Shown here: piece by piece, positions 1-8,494 of the stretch
Layout: each line of letters starts with the position of its first letter
How positions within the stretch are numbered: the first letter of the stretch is position 1
Assembly: GCA_034439615.1 (NCBI GenBank)
Contig: JAWXAT010000018.1
Span: forward strand, 1 to 40,529
Length of the DNA: 40,529 bases
Direction: 5' to 3'
Source of the DNA: Oligoflexia bacterium
GTDB lineage: Bacteria; Bdellovibrionota; Bdellovibrionia; JABDDW01
The notes under the pieces: model-generated
What the model saw: the letters and a program-made list of their open reading frames with translations, nothing else
Databases searched by the model: none
What the model was told of the DNA's origin: nothing
Made by a program: the position numbers and the translations under genes

Positions 1-205
1 ATCGAAGTGCGATCTGAAGCGGGGGATTACAAACTTTGTTGCTCCATCGAAGTGCGATCTGAAGCGGGGGATTACAAACTTTGTTACTCCATCGAAGTGC
101 GATCTGAAGCGGGGGCAATATTATTATTGTTTTTATAATAACAAGTAACTCAATTGTTCCATCGAAGTGAGATCTGAAACAGGGGCATTACAAACTCTGT
201 TGTTG
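1..205. repeat. 45-bp tandem repeat (minisatellite), 3' end of array
   Basis: Two near-identical 45-bp units (1-45, 46-90; one difference) start with ATCGAAGTGCGATCTGAAGC. A third copy (91-160) keeps the first 25 bp and then diverges into an AT-rich 70-bp version. A fourth (161-205) is degenerate, with GAGATCTGAAAC replacing GCGATCTGAAGC. The array probably continues left of the window. The unit length is a multiple of three, and the + strand frame from base 1 is open to a TAA near 137-139, so a repeat-protein tail cannot be excluded. Decay of the last copies and the lack of a gene fit intergenic repeat DNA better. The intervals are not variable, so it is not CRISPR. Confidence 0.9.
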
Positions 206-537
206 TTAGTATAATAATTAATAGTCGACCTATTTATTAATTTTTTGAATAACATTATATTCATTCATTGAACCACAATTTATTAATCATTAAGCTCAAC
301 ATGATTTGACCATTACCGTTCATGCCACCTTGCATAGTGCATAGTGGTTTCTGGCTAGTGATATAATGATGTAATATTGCAATTATAAACTGAGAATGTT
401 TGAAATTTAAGCCGTCACTAAAAACACTTTGTATTTACCAAACAACACTACGCCACCCATCTGTGCTAAACATTACCGCTCCACACAGCACCGCAACTCG
501 CCTCACCGCGCGGACATGCTCAGCACAGCTCCTCACC
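206..537. other. AT-rich intergenic stretch, no gene seen
   Basis: About 330 bp between the tandem repeat and the 3' end of the leftward dehydrogenase gene. I see no ORF with a ribosome-binding site, no recognisable RNA gene and no convincing terminator hairpin. Composition becomes more C-rich from about 455 onward, just past the dehydrogenase stop codon. Confidence 0.5.
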
Positions 538-1683
538 TCACTTCGCGGCAAGTAACCCCACCAAATTATCAATCGCTGATTTCCCCATTGCTTGCACGGC
601 TTCCACGCTGTTGCCCCCGATATGTGGTGTGGCCACGAAATTTTCTAAACGCACAAGTTCACAATTCCCAACCGGTTCATTCGCAAATACGTCAGCGGCG
701 GCGCCGGCGATTTTTTTTTGTTTTAAACTCTCGCATAAGGCATTTTCATCTACAATCTCGCCTCTACTGGTATTGATCAAAATGGCTGTGGATTTCATTA
801 ATTCAAAATCACTCGCCCCAATCAAATGATGAGTCGATGAATCATAGGGAACATGTAAACTCACCACATCAGATCGTTTTAAAATTTCTGTTTTAGATAC
901 CTGCTCAATTTGTTTAGATACCCGCTCAATCTGTTTAGATGTCCGGTCATTCACTTTAGATACCTGATCAACCTCCCACTCAAGACAAAACTCTTTCATG
1001 TCGAGAATGTCACAGATAAGAATTTCACAATCAAACGGTTTTAAAATTTTGATCAGGTCTTTGCCGATATGACCGCAACCAATAATTCCGATGGTTTTAC
1101 CCGAGAGTTGAATTCCCCCCGTGCCCCGCCACACGCCTTGTGAAATTTTACGGCTGTTTACAAAGACATTGCGTAAAAGTCCCAGAATAAAGCTTAAAAC
1201 AAGCTCACTCACCGACCGCGCATTAACACCACCCGTCCACCCAAATGCTATTCCCTGACGTTTCATCGCTGAAAGATCAAGATTATTAATGCCCACTCCG
1301 TATTTAGAAATAACCTTTAAATGTGGAAGCTGAATTAAAACACTCTCAGTAACCTTATCCAAACCAACTATGGCAGCTTCTGCACCTCTTAAAAAATCGA
1401 TAAGCTCTTGAGCCTCAAGAACTCGATCGGTCAAATTGTATTTGATTGACGTAAAATGTGCTGAGAGTAGCTTTTTAAGCTCTTCATTTTTAGAAAATGA
1501 TCGCGACGAAACTGCAATTGGCAAATTTTTAATATCAGTTGCCGCTGCAAGGCTATTTATTGACGTTTCCACTGTACAGCTATCTTTCGACGCTTCCGCT
1601 GCACAGCTATCTTTTGAATTTTTGGCTGTAAGGCCATTTATTGACTTTTTTTTAGTATCCATTATGGCTCGAGGATATAGCAT
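538..1683 (-). CDS. D-2-hydroxyacid dehydrogenase (phosphoglycerate dehydrogenase-like) with in-frame repeats
   Basis: NAD-dependent D-2-hydroxyacid dehydrogenase, cytosolic; a SerA-like activity is possible but the substrate is unproven. The NAD-binding motif IGCGHIG lies at about 201-207. Catalytic residues are recognisable as Arg307 (NTSRGE), Glu336 (ANEP) and His354 (TPHIGG). At 381 aa it is some 60 residues longer than the usual ~310-320 aa. The extra length is an N-terminal run of nine-residue repeats (about 14-58) and a seven-residue repeat stretch at about 238-264, both in frame. The start is uncertain: ATG at 1683 or at 1662 (MDTKKK), neither with a strong Shine-Dalgarno. Divergent from the polysaccharide operon and possibly supplying a hydroxyacid or serine precursor (inference). 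Confidence 0.88.
   Translation of the reverse strand: MLYPRAIMDTKKKSINGLTAKNSKDSCAAEASKDSCTVETSINSLAAATDIKNLPIAVSSRSFSKNEELKKLLSAHFTSIKYNLTDRVLEAQELIDFLRGAEAAIVGLDKVTESVLIQLPHLKVISKYGVGINNLDLSAMKRQGIAFGWTGGVNARSVSELVLSFILGLLRNVFVNSRKISQGVWRGTGGIQLSGKTIGIIGCGHIGKDLIKILKPFDCEILICDILDMKEFCLEWEVDQVSKVNDRTSKQIERVSKQIEQVSKTEILKRSDVVSLHVPYDSSTHHLIGASDFELMKSTAILINTSRGEIVDENALCESLKQKKIAGAAADVFANEPVGNCELVRLENFVATPHIGGNSVEAVQAMGKSAIDNLVGLLAAK
892..975 (-). repeat. 4 x 21-bp in-frame tandem repeat inside the dehydrogenase gene
   Basis: Four 21-bp units, each starting TTTAGAT on the + strand (892, 913, 934, 955), encode heptads of the type VSKQIE(R/Q). The stretch sits in the NAD-binding domain just before the strand leading to SLHVPY, where ordinary family members have a short loop. 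Confidence 0.85.
1510..1644 (-). repeat. 27-bp in-frame tandem repeat encoding N-terminal nonapeptides
   Basis: Four 27-bp units encode SINGLTAKN, SKDSCAAEA, SKDSCTVET and SINSLAAAT (residues 14-49). A fifth diverged register, DIKNLPIAV (50-58), is the first strand of the normal catalytic domain. The pattern suggests the extension grew by repeated duplication of the gene's own 5' end. Confidence 0.85.
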
Positions 1684-1839
1684 TTATTAAAAAATACTGC
1701 ACCGCATATTTAGAATAAGCCCCCTAAACAACATCCAACATGAGGCGCTCAATGAAACGGCATGAGGGCTCGCTCAAAGAATACCCCCCACATCAATATA
1801 TCATTGAGATTGCGATCATTTTAGAAGAAACTCTTCCCC

Positions 1840-2817
1840 ATGATAATAACTAGAGCACCTTTAAGAATCACTTTCGGCGGAGGAGGCACTGACCTTCCTT
1901 CATATTACCGCAAATTTGGCGGTCAACTTGTAGCGGGTGGAATAAATAAATATATCTACATCGCACTACATAAAATATTTCCAAATGAATTTATTATTAA
2001 ATATTCGCAATTTGAAAGAGTCGCGAACATCTCTGAAATCAAACACCCTATTATTCGCGAAGTATTAAAATCATACAAAGTTGATCCGCGCTTAGAAATC
2101 GCAAGTATGGCTGATATTCCCGACGGAACCGGATTAGGATCATCAGGTTCATTTACCGTTGCACTCTTAAAAGCCATTTCATTTTATCAGCGTCAACATC
2201 TACTCACTGAAGATCTTGCAGAAATGGCATGTGATATTGAAATCAACCGCCTCAATCAACCTGTCGGAAAACAAGATCAATACGCGGCAGCCTTTGGTGG
2301 AATCACCTCTTTTACTTTTCATAAAGATGACACCGTCGAAATTCACCCCGTTCCCATCTCAAGCGAAACACTGCATTTACTTGAAGATAATCTACTGCTC
2401 TTTTTCACCGGATACAGTCGAAGCGCATCTTCTGTTCTCGCTGATCAAAAAGAAAAATCAGACAAACTTGATAAAGAAATGATCAGCAATTTAGATTTCA
2501 CAAAAGAATTGGGCCTCTCTTCTCAAAAATCTCTTGTCTCAGGAAATCTCGAAGAATTTGCAAGACTCATGAACGTTCATTGGGAAAATAAGAAAAAACG
2601 CTCAAACAATATGTCTAAATCAGACATTGATAACGCCTACACGATAGCACTTGATAACGGAGCACTTGGCGGGAAACTCATTGGCGCAGGAGCTGGTGGT
2701 TTTTTAATGTTTTATGCCAAAGACCAAGGCATGTTGCGTAAAGCTATGGCCAAGGTTGGTTTAGAAGAAGTGAGATTTAATTTTGATTTCGAAGGAGCTA
2801 AGGTGGTTTCCACATGA
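1840..2817 (+). CDS. GHMP-family sugar kinase, D-glycero-D-manno-heptose 7-phosphate kinase-like
   Basis: ATP-dependent sugar kinase, probably phosphorylating the anomeric position of a sugar phosphate. The N-terminus MIITRAPLRITFGGGGTD is typical of HddA-like GHMP kinases. The GHMP phosphate-binding loop GTGLGSSGSF lies near 95-106 and the C-terminal glycine-rich motif GGKLIGAGAGGF near 277-289. Length 325 aa matches the family (~320-340). First gene of a long rightward operon; its TGA overlaps the next ATG (ATGA). An HddC-like nucleotidyltransferase downstream supports an NDP-heptose route, but no gmhA or gmhB is present, so a related sugar 1-kinase role (e.g. fucokinase-like) remains possible. 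The Shine-Dalgarno is weak (AGAAGAAA). Confidence 0.85.
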   Translation: MIITRAPLRITFGGGGTDLPSYYRKFGGQLVAGGINKYIYIALHKIFPNEFIIKYSQFERVANISEIKHPIIREVLKSYKVDPRLEIASMADIPDGTGLGSSGSFTVALLKAISFYQRQHLLTEDLAEMACDIEINRLNQPVGKQDQYAAAFGGITSFTFHKDDTVEIHPVPISSETLHLLEDNLLLFFTGYSRSASSVLADQKEKSDKLDKEMISNLDFTKELGLSSQKSLVSGNLEEFARLMNVHWENKKKRSNNMSKSDIDNAYTIALDNGALGGKLIGAGAGGFLMFYAKDQGMLRKAMAKVGLEEVRFNFDFEGAKVVST

Positions 2818-4145
2818 GTCAAAGAGTTTTAGTCGTAGGTGCTTGGCACCTAGGTTCTGTTGTCGGTGCATGTCTGGCCGATGCAGGCAATCAGGTTTAC
2901 CTCTGGGATCAAAATAAATCAGTCGAAGAAAAATGGAGTCAAGGCCTTGCGCCCATTCATGAACCCGGACTCTCAGATCTGGTAAATAAACACTGGAAAA
3001 AAGACCTCTCATGGACATCAACGCCCGAAATCGTGGCATCAAAAGCTAATTGGGTGATCATTGCTTACGACACTCCCATCAATGAACAAGATGAAGTACA
3101 ACTCCAAACTGTCGAAGAAGGTGCACAACGCGCTTTTAAATCACTTTCAGATAAAACAAATGTTTTTGTCACAGCACAAGTCCCTGTAGGTACTTGTCGA
3201 AAATTTCGTCAAGAAATCTTAAGGCTTCATCCTGGATGGCATGGTCATATGATGTATCAACCAGAAAATTTAAGACTTGGTGAAGCCATAAAATCTTTTA
3301 AAACTCCCGATCGCATGGTCTTAGGCTTAGATGATATGAGCCAACAAGAAACACTGGCAAAAGATTTTCAAAAACTTTTAGGCAATGAAACAACTCCACT
3401 AAATGTAATGAGCCTTGAAAGTGCTGAAATGGTAAAACATGCGCTGAATTCTTTTTTAGCTACGTGTGTGGTTTTTGCAAATGAGATTTCAGAAATCTGT
3501 GAAAAAAGCGGCGCTGACGCTTGGGATGTTGTCTCAAGCCTCAAGCAAGATTCACGAGTGGGGCCAAAAGCATTTTTACGCCCTGGTCTCGGTTTTGCCG
3601 GTGGTACACTTGCCCGTGATGTGAAGACCTTAAGTAAGTTTGCTAAGAAAAAAGAAGATATTAATTTTTTCAATGATCTTTACGCCATTAACGATAAACG
3701 CAATCAATGGGTTGTCGACACACTTAAAGCCCAATTAGGCACACTCACACATAAAACTATCGTATTAATGGGTGTTACATACAAACCATTCACGAGCACC
3801 GTACGTAGATCTCCCGCCTTACAAATCGCAGAACTTTTGGCAAAAGAAGGCGCACATTGCCGAGCAATTGACCCCATGGCCGATTTGACAGAGTTGTCTC
3901 CAGAAGAACGCAAAAACTTACCCTTTGAATTGATGAAAGATCCACTGGCCGCTTTTGAAAATACACAAGCAGCAGTACTTGTCACAGAATGGCCCCAATT
4001 TTTTGAACTTGATTGGCCACAAATTCATCGCTTAATGAGTGAACATGTTCTCATCGACACGAAAAATCATTTGGCCCCAAAAAACATTTTAAAAGGCTTT
4101 CACATTATTATTCCCGGTAAGCCGACGAAAAAGGAACTCCTATGA
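2814..4145 (+). CDS. divergent UDP-glucose/GDP-mannose dehydrogenase-family protein lacking the catalytic Cys
   Basis: Three-domain NDP-sugar dehydrogenase fold of 443 aa (usual 430-450). The N-terminal Rossmann motif is VVGAWHLGSV, with Trp where most members have Gly. The central helix EMVKHALNSF keeps the catalytic Lys (K208) and Asn (N212). The C-terminal domain has GVTYKPFTSTVRRSPA. The active-site segment that reads GFGGSCFPKD in typical enzymes reads GFAGGTLARD here, so the catalytic Cys aligns with Thr265. Family knowledge says the Cys is needed for the second oxidation to the uronate. This protein may therefore stop at an aldehyde, or do a different redox step (inference). It overlaps both neighbours by 4 nt. 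Confidence 0.85.
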   Translation: MSQRVLVVGAWHLGSVVGACLADAGNQVYLWDQNKSVEEKWSQGLAPIHEPGLSDLVNKHWKKDLSWTSTPEIVASKANWVIIAYDTPINEQDEVQLQTVEEGAQRAFKSLSDKTNVFVTAQVPVGTCRKFRQEILRLHPGWHGHMMYQPENLRLGEAIKSFKTPDRMVLGLDDMSQQETLAKDFQKLLGNETTPLNVMSLESAEMVKHALNSFLATCVVFANEISEICEKSGADAWDVVSSLKQDSRVGPKAFLRPGLGFAGGTLARDVKTLSKFAKKKEDINFFNDLYAINDKRNQWVVDTLKAQLGTLTHKTIVLMGVTYKPFTSTVRRSPALQIAELLAKEGAHCRAIDPMADLTELSPEERKNLPFELMKDPLAAFENTQAAVLVTEWPQFFELDWPQIHRLMSEHVLIDTKNHLAPKNILKGFHIIIPGKPTKKELL

Positions 4146-4975
4146 AAAAACTTGTTTTCGTCACAGGCATGGGTCGAGGTATCGGTCGCGTTATTGCCTT
4201 AAAACTCGCCGCTGAAGGCTACAGCGTCAGCGGGTGCGCTCGCACCTTAGATGAACTTCAAGAAACAAAAAAATTATCTGGCGGAAAAATCAATATCACC
4301 ACACTTGATATTCGAGATTATAAATCTATTGAAAACTGGATGACTAAAGAATGCCAGGCAACTGATGCTACTCCGTGGGGCCTAGTCACTGCAGCTGGAA
4401 TTCATGGCCCGGTAGGAACCTTAATTGAAAACTCCTGGGAAGATTGGCAAAATGCAGTAGACATTAATCTTTTTGGTACTGTTATGAGTGTAAAAATCTT
4501 CACTGAAATTTTAACTGAAAAAAAATTGCCCGGCAGAATCGTTCTCCTTTCTGGTGGTGGCGCCACAAAACCTATTCCAAATGTAAGTAGCTACTGCGCT
4601 ACGAAAGCCGGTGTAGTGAGATTTGGTGAAACTGTCGCTAAAGAATTAAGACCTTTTAATATCACCGTAAACAGCATCGCTCCAGGGGCCGTTAATACAA
4701 AACTCACTGAAGAAATTCTCAATGCGGGCCCTGAAAAAGCAGGCAAAGAATTTTACGATAATACCGTCAAGCAAATAAAACAAGGCGGTGCTAATCCTGA
4801 AATTTCAGCTGAACTTGTGAGCTACCTCTTTGGGCCCAAAGGTGGAGTTGTTACAGGTAAACTTATTGCTTCACTTTGGGATGAATGGGCTAATTTTCAC
4901 GAGTGGGCAGATAAACTTGATAAAAGTGAAATCTACACACTTAGACGCATCTTACCTGAAGATAGATTATCATGA
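4142..4975 (+). CDS. SDR-family oxidoreductase
   Basis: Short-chain dehydrogenase/reductase of 277 aa with the classical layout: the cofactor motif VTGMGRGIGR (TGxxxGxG) at residues ~8-17, a serine-containing strand IVLLSGGG near 138-145, and the YCATK active-site Tyr/Lys at about 155-159. After the typical GG(V)VTGK segment there is an extra ~30-residue tail. It probably reduces or oxidises a sugar intermediate made by the operon; the substrate cannot be read from sequence. The start is fixed by ATGA overlap with the preceding dehydrogenase, and its own TGA overlaps the next gene in the same way. Confidence 0.88.
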   Translation: MKKLVFVTGMGRGIGRVIALKLAAEGYSVSGCARTLDELQETKKLSGGKINITTLDIRDYKSIENWMTKECQATDATPWGLVTAAGIHGPVGTLIENSWEDWQNAVDINLFGTVMSVKIFTEILTEKKLPGRIVLLSGGGATKPIPNVSSYCATKAGVVRFGETVAKELRPFNITVNSIAPGAVNTKLTEEILNAGPEKAGKEFYDNTVKQIKQGGANPEISAELVSYLFGPKGGVVTGKLIASLWDEWANFHEWADKLDKSEIYTLRRILPEDRLS

Positions 4976-5961
4976 AGCTCGCCTTTTTTGGTTGCGGGTA
5001 TATCGGTGAAAAGCGCTCTAAAGACAGAGGCAATCATGATGTCGTAGGCGTTTATGATCCCGATCAAGGGCGTGCACAAAAACTTGCAAATGATCTCAAT
5101 ACAAAATCATACGCTTGTGAAGATTCACTATTAAAAGAATCAAACGCAGACATTATTGTTGTCGCCACAACCAATAGAGAATTGGCACCACTTACACTTA
5201 AAGCCATCATGGCTAAAAAGCATGTCCTTGTTGAAAAACCAGGATCCATCAGCGTGAATGAAGTAAATCAACTCAGACAAGCTGCTGCACAAAATAAAGT
5301 TGCAGTGAAAGTCGGTTTTAACCATCGCTTTCATCCAGCTCTTTTAAAAGCACGTCAGCTCATCGATGACGGCCAACTTGGCGAGATGATGTATTTGCGT
5401 GCGCGCTATGGTCATGGGGCCAGAGTGGGTTACGAAAAAGAATGGCGCTCGATTCCTGAATTAAGCGGTGGCGGTGAACTTCTTGATCAAGGTGTTCATA
5501 TTTTAGATCTTATTTATTGGTATTTAGGCCCACTACCCTTGCAATCATCATTTGTAACAACTTCTTTTTGGGATATGAAAGTCGACGATAATGCGGTCCT
5601 CACACTCTCTGATAAAAAACGTTGGGCTACATTTCATGTGAGTTGTTCTGAATGGAAAAACACTTTCTCCATCGAACTTTATGGCCGTACCGGAAAAATT
5701 TTAATAAACGGTCTTGGTCGAAGTTACGGAAAAGAAACACTCACGTATTATAAAATGCTTCCTGAAATGGGCCCTCCAATAATTGAAACTTTTGATTTCA
5801 ATGAAAAAGATGAATCATGGCTGCTCGATTTAGAAAATCTCGTTGATCATGTGAAAAATCAAAAACCTCTCTGGGGAGATCTTGAATCAGCCTCTTATGC
5901 TTTAGAGCAAGTACGCGCTGCTTATCGGCAAAATGGATATAAATTACCATGCAGTGTTTAA
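4972..5961 (+). CDS. Gfo/Idh/MocA-family oxidoreductase
   Basis: NAD(P)-dependent sugar oxidoreductase of 329 aa. The Rossmann motif FGCGYIG is at the N-terminus, the family signature EKPGS is at about 91-95, and HRFHP is near 121-125. The GGGELLDQGVHILDL helix carries the His/Asp expected for catalysis in this family (about 163-177). It fits oxidation, reduction or epimerisation of a nucleotide- or phospho-sugar. Translationally coupled upstream (ATGA) and overlapping the nucleotidyltransferase by 13 nt downstream. Confidence 0.88.
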   Translation: MKLAFFGCGYIGEKRSKDRGNHDVVGVYDPDQGRAQKLANDLNTKSYACEDSLLKESNADIIVVATTNRELAPLTLKAIMAKKHVLVEKPGSISVNEVNQLRQAAAQNKVAVKVGFNHRFHPALLKARQLIDDGQLGEMMYLRARYGHGARVGYEKEWRSIPELSGGGELLDQGVHILDLIYWYLGPLPLQSSFVTTSFWDMKVDDNAVLTLSDKKRWATFHVSCSEWKNTFSIELYGRTGKILINGLGRSYGKETLTYYKMLPEMGPPIIETFDFNEKDESWLLDLENLVDHVKNQKPLWGDLESASYALEQVRAAYRQNGYKLPCSV

Positions 5962-6680
5962 TTTTAGCGGGCGGGCTCGGAACCCGCATGCAATCAATCG
6001 CCAAAGATATTCCAAAAGCCTTACTACCCGCTGGTTCTCAGACTTTTATTGACTGGCAACTTCAATGGTTAAGACTCCTTGGTGTTTCAGAAGTCATCAT
6101 GGCTCTTGGTCATCGAGGTGATCTGATTGAAAAATATCTTCAAACAAAAACATCATTAATCTATCCGAAGATAAAATTTTCTTACGACGGCTCTTCACCA
6201 CTAGGTACAGGTGGGGCCGTTAAGCGCGCAATAACTCACTTGCAAGAAGATTTTCTTGTCGCCTATGGCGATTCATTTCTCTTTATTAATCTTGTTAAAC
6301 TCATGCGTACACATGTGAAAGCAAAAAACCCAGTTACTTTTTCAATCATGAAAAATCAAAACATCGGAGACACCAGCAACGTAACCTATCGTAACGGTCA
6401 AATGTTTTATGATAAATTCAATATCACACCGGATATGGAATTTATTGATTATGGAATGTCAGTTTTTAGTAAAAATTATTTTATAAAAAATAGTCCAGAA
6501 GGAACATTCGATCTCGCACAATTCGTCACCCAAGCATGTAAAGATCAAAGAATCACACCATTTGTCGTCAATGAACCTTTTTATGAAACAGGTTCAGTTG
6601 AGGGTTATGAAATTTTTAAAAATTTCATTGAATCAAATACCAACCTTCGAAAACTGGCCACTGAAAAAGGCATTATCTAA
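5949..6680 (+). CDS. sugar nucleotidyltransferase (HddC/RfbA-like)
   Basis: Transfers NMP onto a sugar 1-phosphate. The nucleotidyltransferase signature LAGGLGTRM...DIPKALLP is at residues 6-26, the sugar-site motif LGTGGAV at about 81-87 and the metal-binding AYGDSFLF Asp near 98. At 243 aa it is a minimal transferase without the left-handed helix domain. It resembles D-glycero-alpha-D-manno-heptose 1-phosphate guanylyltransferase (HddC), which fits the HddA-like kinase at the start of the operon; nucleotide specificity is not proven. It starts inside the end of the preceding gene and ends by sharing one base with the next (TAATG). Confidence 0.85.
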   Translation: MQCLILAGGLGTRMQSIAKDIPKALLPAGSQTFIDWQLQWLRLLGVSEVIMALGHRGDLIEKYLQTKTSLIYPKIKFSYDGSSPLGTGGAVKRAITHLQEDFLVAYGDSFLFINLVKLMRTHVKAKNPVTFSIMKNQNIGDTSNVTYRNGQMFYDKFNITPDMEFIDYGMSVFSKNYFIKNSPEGTFDLAQFVTQACKDQRITPFVVNEPFYETGSVEGYEIFKNFIESNTNLRKLATEKGII

Positions 6681-7414
6681 TGAATGGAATTTTTGAGTTA
6701 TTTCAAATTCCATTTTCAACATTATCGCAAAAACAAACTCTCGGTTTTCTCATTAAAGAATCGAGAAAGCCCAAAGCTTCATCCGTCATTCTGTGCAATG
6801 CACATGTCGTTGTAGAATCAGAATGGGATCAAACTCTAAAAGAACTTTTGCAAAAAGCCACTCTCGTGATGTCAGATGGAACTCCCATTGCGTGGCTACT
6901 CCAGGCAAAAGGGCAAAAAAACGCTCAACGCTATTCAGGCGTTGATCTCATGGAAGATATTTTTAATGAAGATCCTCAAGGCAAACATTTCTTTTTAGGT
7001 TCAACTCCCGAAGTTATTGAAAAAATAAAAATAAAATTCAAAGGGCAACTCGCCGGTACTTACTCACCCCCGTTTGCTAAAGAATTCTCAGAAGAAGAAA
7101 AACAAAAGCAGCTGCGATTAGTTCAAGAAAGTGGAGCTCACTATGTTTGGGTTGGTCTTGGGGCCCCCAAACAAGAACGCTACGTAGTTCAAATGGCCCA
7201 GCATGCCTCTCAAGGAGTTTGGTTTGCAGTAGGTGCCGCCTTTGATTTTTATGCGGGCGTTAAACCAAGAGCTCCACGTATCGTTCAAAAAATTGGAATG
7301 GAGTGGGCTTTTCGCATGATGTCTGAACCAAGACGCTTAACCAAAAGATACTTCTCCACTAATCCTGTGTTTATCAAACTCGCCTTACAAGAATTGTTAT
7401 TCAGCAAAAATTAA
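6680..7414 (+). CDS. WecG/TagA/CpsF-family glycosyltransferase
   Basis: GT26 glycosyltransferase of 244 aa that would add a sugar to a polyprenyl-linked acceptor at the inner face of the cytoplasmic membrane. Diagnostic segments are LCNAHVVVES near 38-47, SDGTPIAW near 70-77, RYSGVDLM near 88-95, the VWVGLGAPKQE core near 155-165 and the GVWFAVGAAFDFYAG/KPRAP block near 184-205. Length and motif order are normal for the family. The start overlaps the upstream stop by 1 nt. A gap of 61 nt to the likely galE start follows. Confidence 0.92.
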   Translation: MNGIFELFQIPFSTLSQKQTLGFLIKESRKPKASSVILCNAHVVVESEWDQTLKELLQKATLVMSDGTPIAWLLQAKGQKNAQRYSGVDLMEDIFNEDPQGKHFFLGSTPEVIEKIKIKFKGQLAGTYSPPFAKEFSEEEKQKQLRLVQESGAHYVWVGLGAPKQERYVVQMAQHASQGVWFAVGAAFDFYAGVKPRAPRIVQKIGMEWAFRMMSEPRRLTKRYFSTNPVFIKLALQELLFSKN

Positions 7415-7475
7415 CACAAAGTATAAATAAGTTGAGATGTTGACTCTCAACCCCAATGCTCTTATTCTTGCGAGG

Positions 7476-8462
7476 ATGAAGATCTTAGTCACAGGTGGCG
7501 CCGGTTATATCGGTAGCCATGTTGTTCGAAGGCTTACAGAAAATAAGTTTGAAGTTATTGTACTTGATAACCTCACCACAGGTTTTCGAGAAAGCCTATT
7601 ACACAATGAACAATTTATTTTTGGAGATGTAGGCGACAAAGCAGTCCTTGATAAAATTTTTAGCACCCACAAAATCGAAGCCGTTCTTCATTTCGCAGCA
7701 TCGATAGTTGTCCCTGAATCTGTAAAAAACCCACTCAAGTATTATCAAAACAACACTCGAAACACACTAACACTCATAGACGCTTGTGTCCGACATAAAA
7801 TAAAGAATTTTATTTTTTCAAGCACCGCAGCTGTATACGGAGTACAAACAAAAGGGCACATTACCGAAGACTCTCAACTCCAACCTATAAACCCTTATGG
7901 TTGGTCCAAATTGATGAGTGAACAAATCTTAAAAGATACATCACATGCAAACCCTGATTTTACTCATGTGATTCTTCGTTATTTCAATGTTGCAGGAGCT
8001 GATCCAATGGGTCGCATCGGGCAACGTAGCCCAGAGTCAACTCTCCTCATAAAAGTGTGCTGCCAAGTGGCTCTTGGCTTAAAAGAAAAAGTAGAAATTT
8101 TTGGAAACGATTATCAAACTCCCGATGGCACCTGCATAAGGGATTATATTCATGTAGAAGACCTAGCTGAATCCCATATTTTAGCACTGAAACATCTCCT
8201 CAATGGTAAACCCACCCTGACTGCCAACGTGGGTTACGGGCAGGGCCATAGTGTTTTAGAAGTTATTGATATGGTCAAAAAAGTCAGTGGAGTTGATTTC
8301 AAAGTCATTCACAGCCCACGAAGACCGGGTGACCCACCCCTATTGGTAGCCAAGGCAGAGAGAATCTGTGAAAAACTGCATTGGACCCCCCAATATCAAG
8401 ACTTAAAAGTGATTATTGAGCACGCCTGGCAATGGGAAAAATTACTCGCAAATGAGACGTGA
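7476..8462 (+). CDS. galE: UDP-glucose 4-epimerase
   Basis: Interconverts UDP-glucose and UDP-galactose (or the GlcNAc pair) with bound NAD. MKILVTGGAGYIGSH is the canonical N-terminus, so the start is placed at 7476; an upstream in-frame ATG at 7437 would add 13 unconserved residues. The TGxxGxxG motif, the SSTAAVYG serine region and the NPYGWSK Tyr/Lys pair are all present, as is the C-terminal RRPGDPP substrate-loop motif. From this start 328 aa, near the usual ~330-340. GAGG touches the ATG, giving poor Shine-Dalgarno spacing, so start use is not certain. It supplies hexose precursor to the surrounding glycosyltransferases. Confidence 0.9.
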   Translation: MKILVTGGAGYIGSHVVRRLTENKFEVIVLDNLTTGFRESLLHNEQFIFGDVGDKAVLDKIFSTHKIEAVLHFAASIVVPESVKNPLKYYQNNTRNTLTLIDACVRHKIKNFIFSSTAAVYGVQTKGHITEDSQLQPINPYGWSKLMSEQILKDTSHANPDFTHVILRYFNVAGADPMGRIGQRSPESTLLIKVCCQVALGLKEKVEIFGNDYQTPDGTCIRDYIHVEDLAESHILALKHLLNGKPTLTANVGYGQGHSVLEVIDMVKKVSGVDFKVIHSPRRPGDPPLLVAKAERICEKLHWTPQYQDLKVIIEHAWQWEKLLANET

Positions 8463-8494
8463 ATTGATTAATGTGCCTATTTTAAAGGAGAGTC

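Noticed and set aside
1-160. Possible CRISPR array
   Set aside because: The intervals between the ATCGAAGTGCGATC segments are the same sequence in the clear copies, so this is a tandem repeat, and no cas genes are present.
429-776. Rightward ORF of 115 codons
   Set aside because: It overlaps the 3' end of the well-supported dehydrogenase on the other strand and has no ribosome-binding site or recognisable motif.
1740-1856. 38-codon ORF just before and overlapping the GHMP kinase start
   Set aside because: No Shine-Dalgarno and no recognisable motif; it could be a remnant of an upstream sugar gene but the evidence is too thin.
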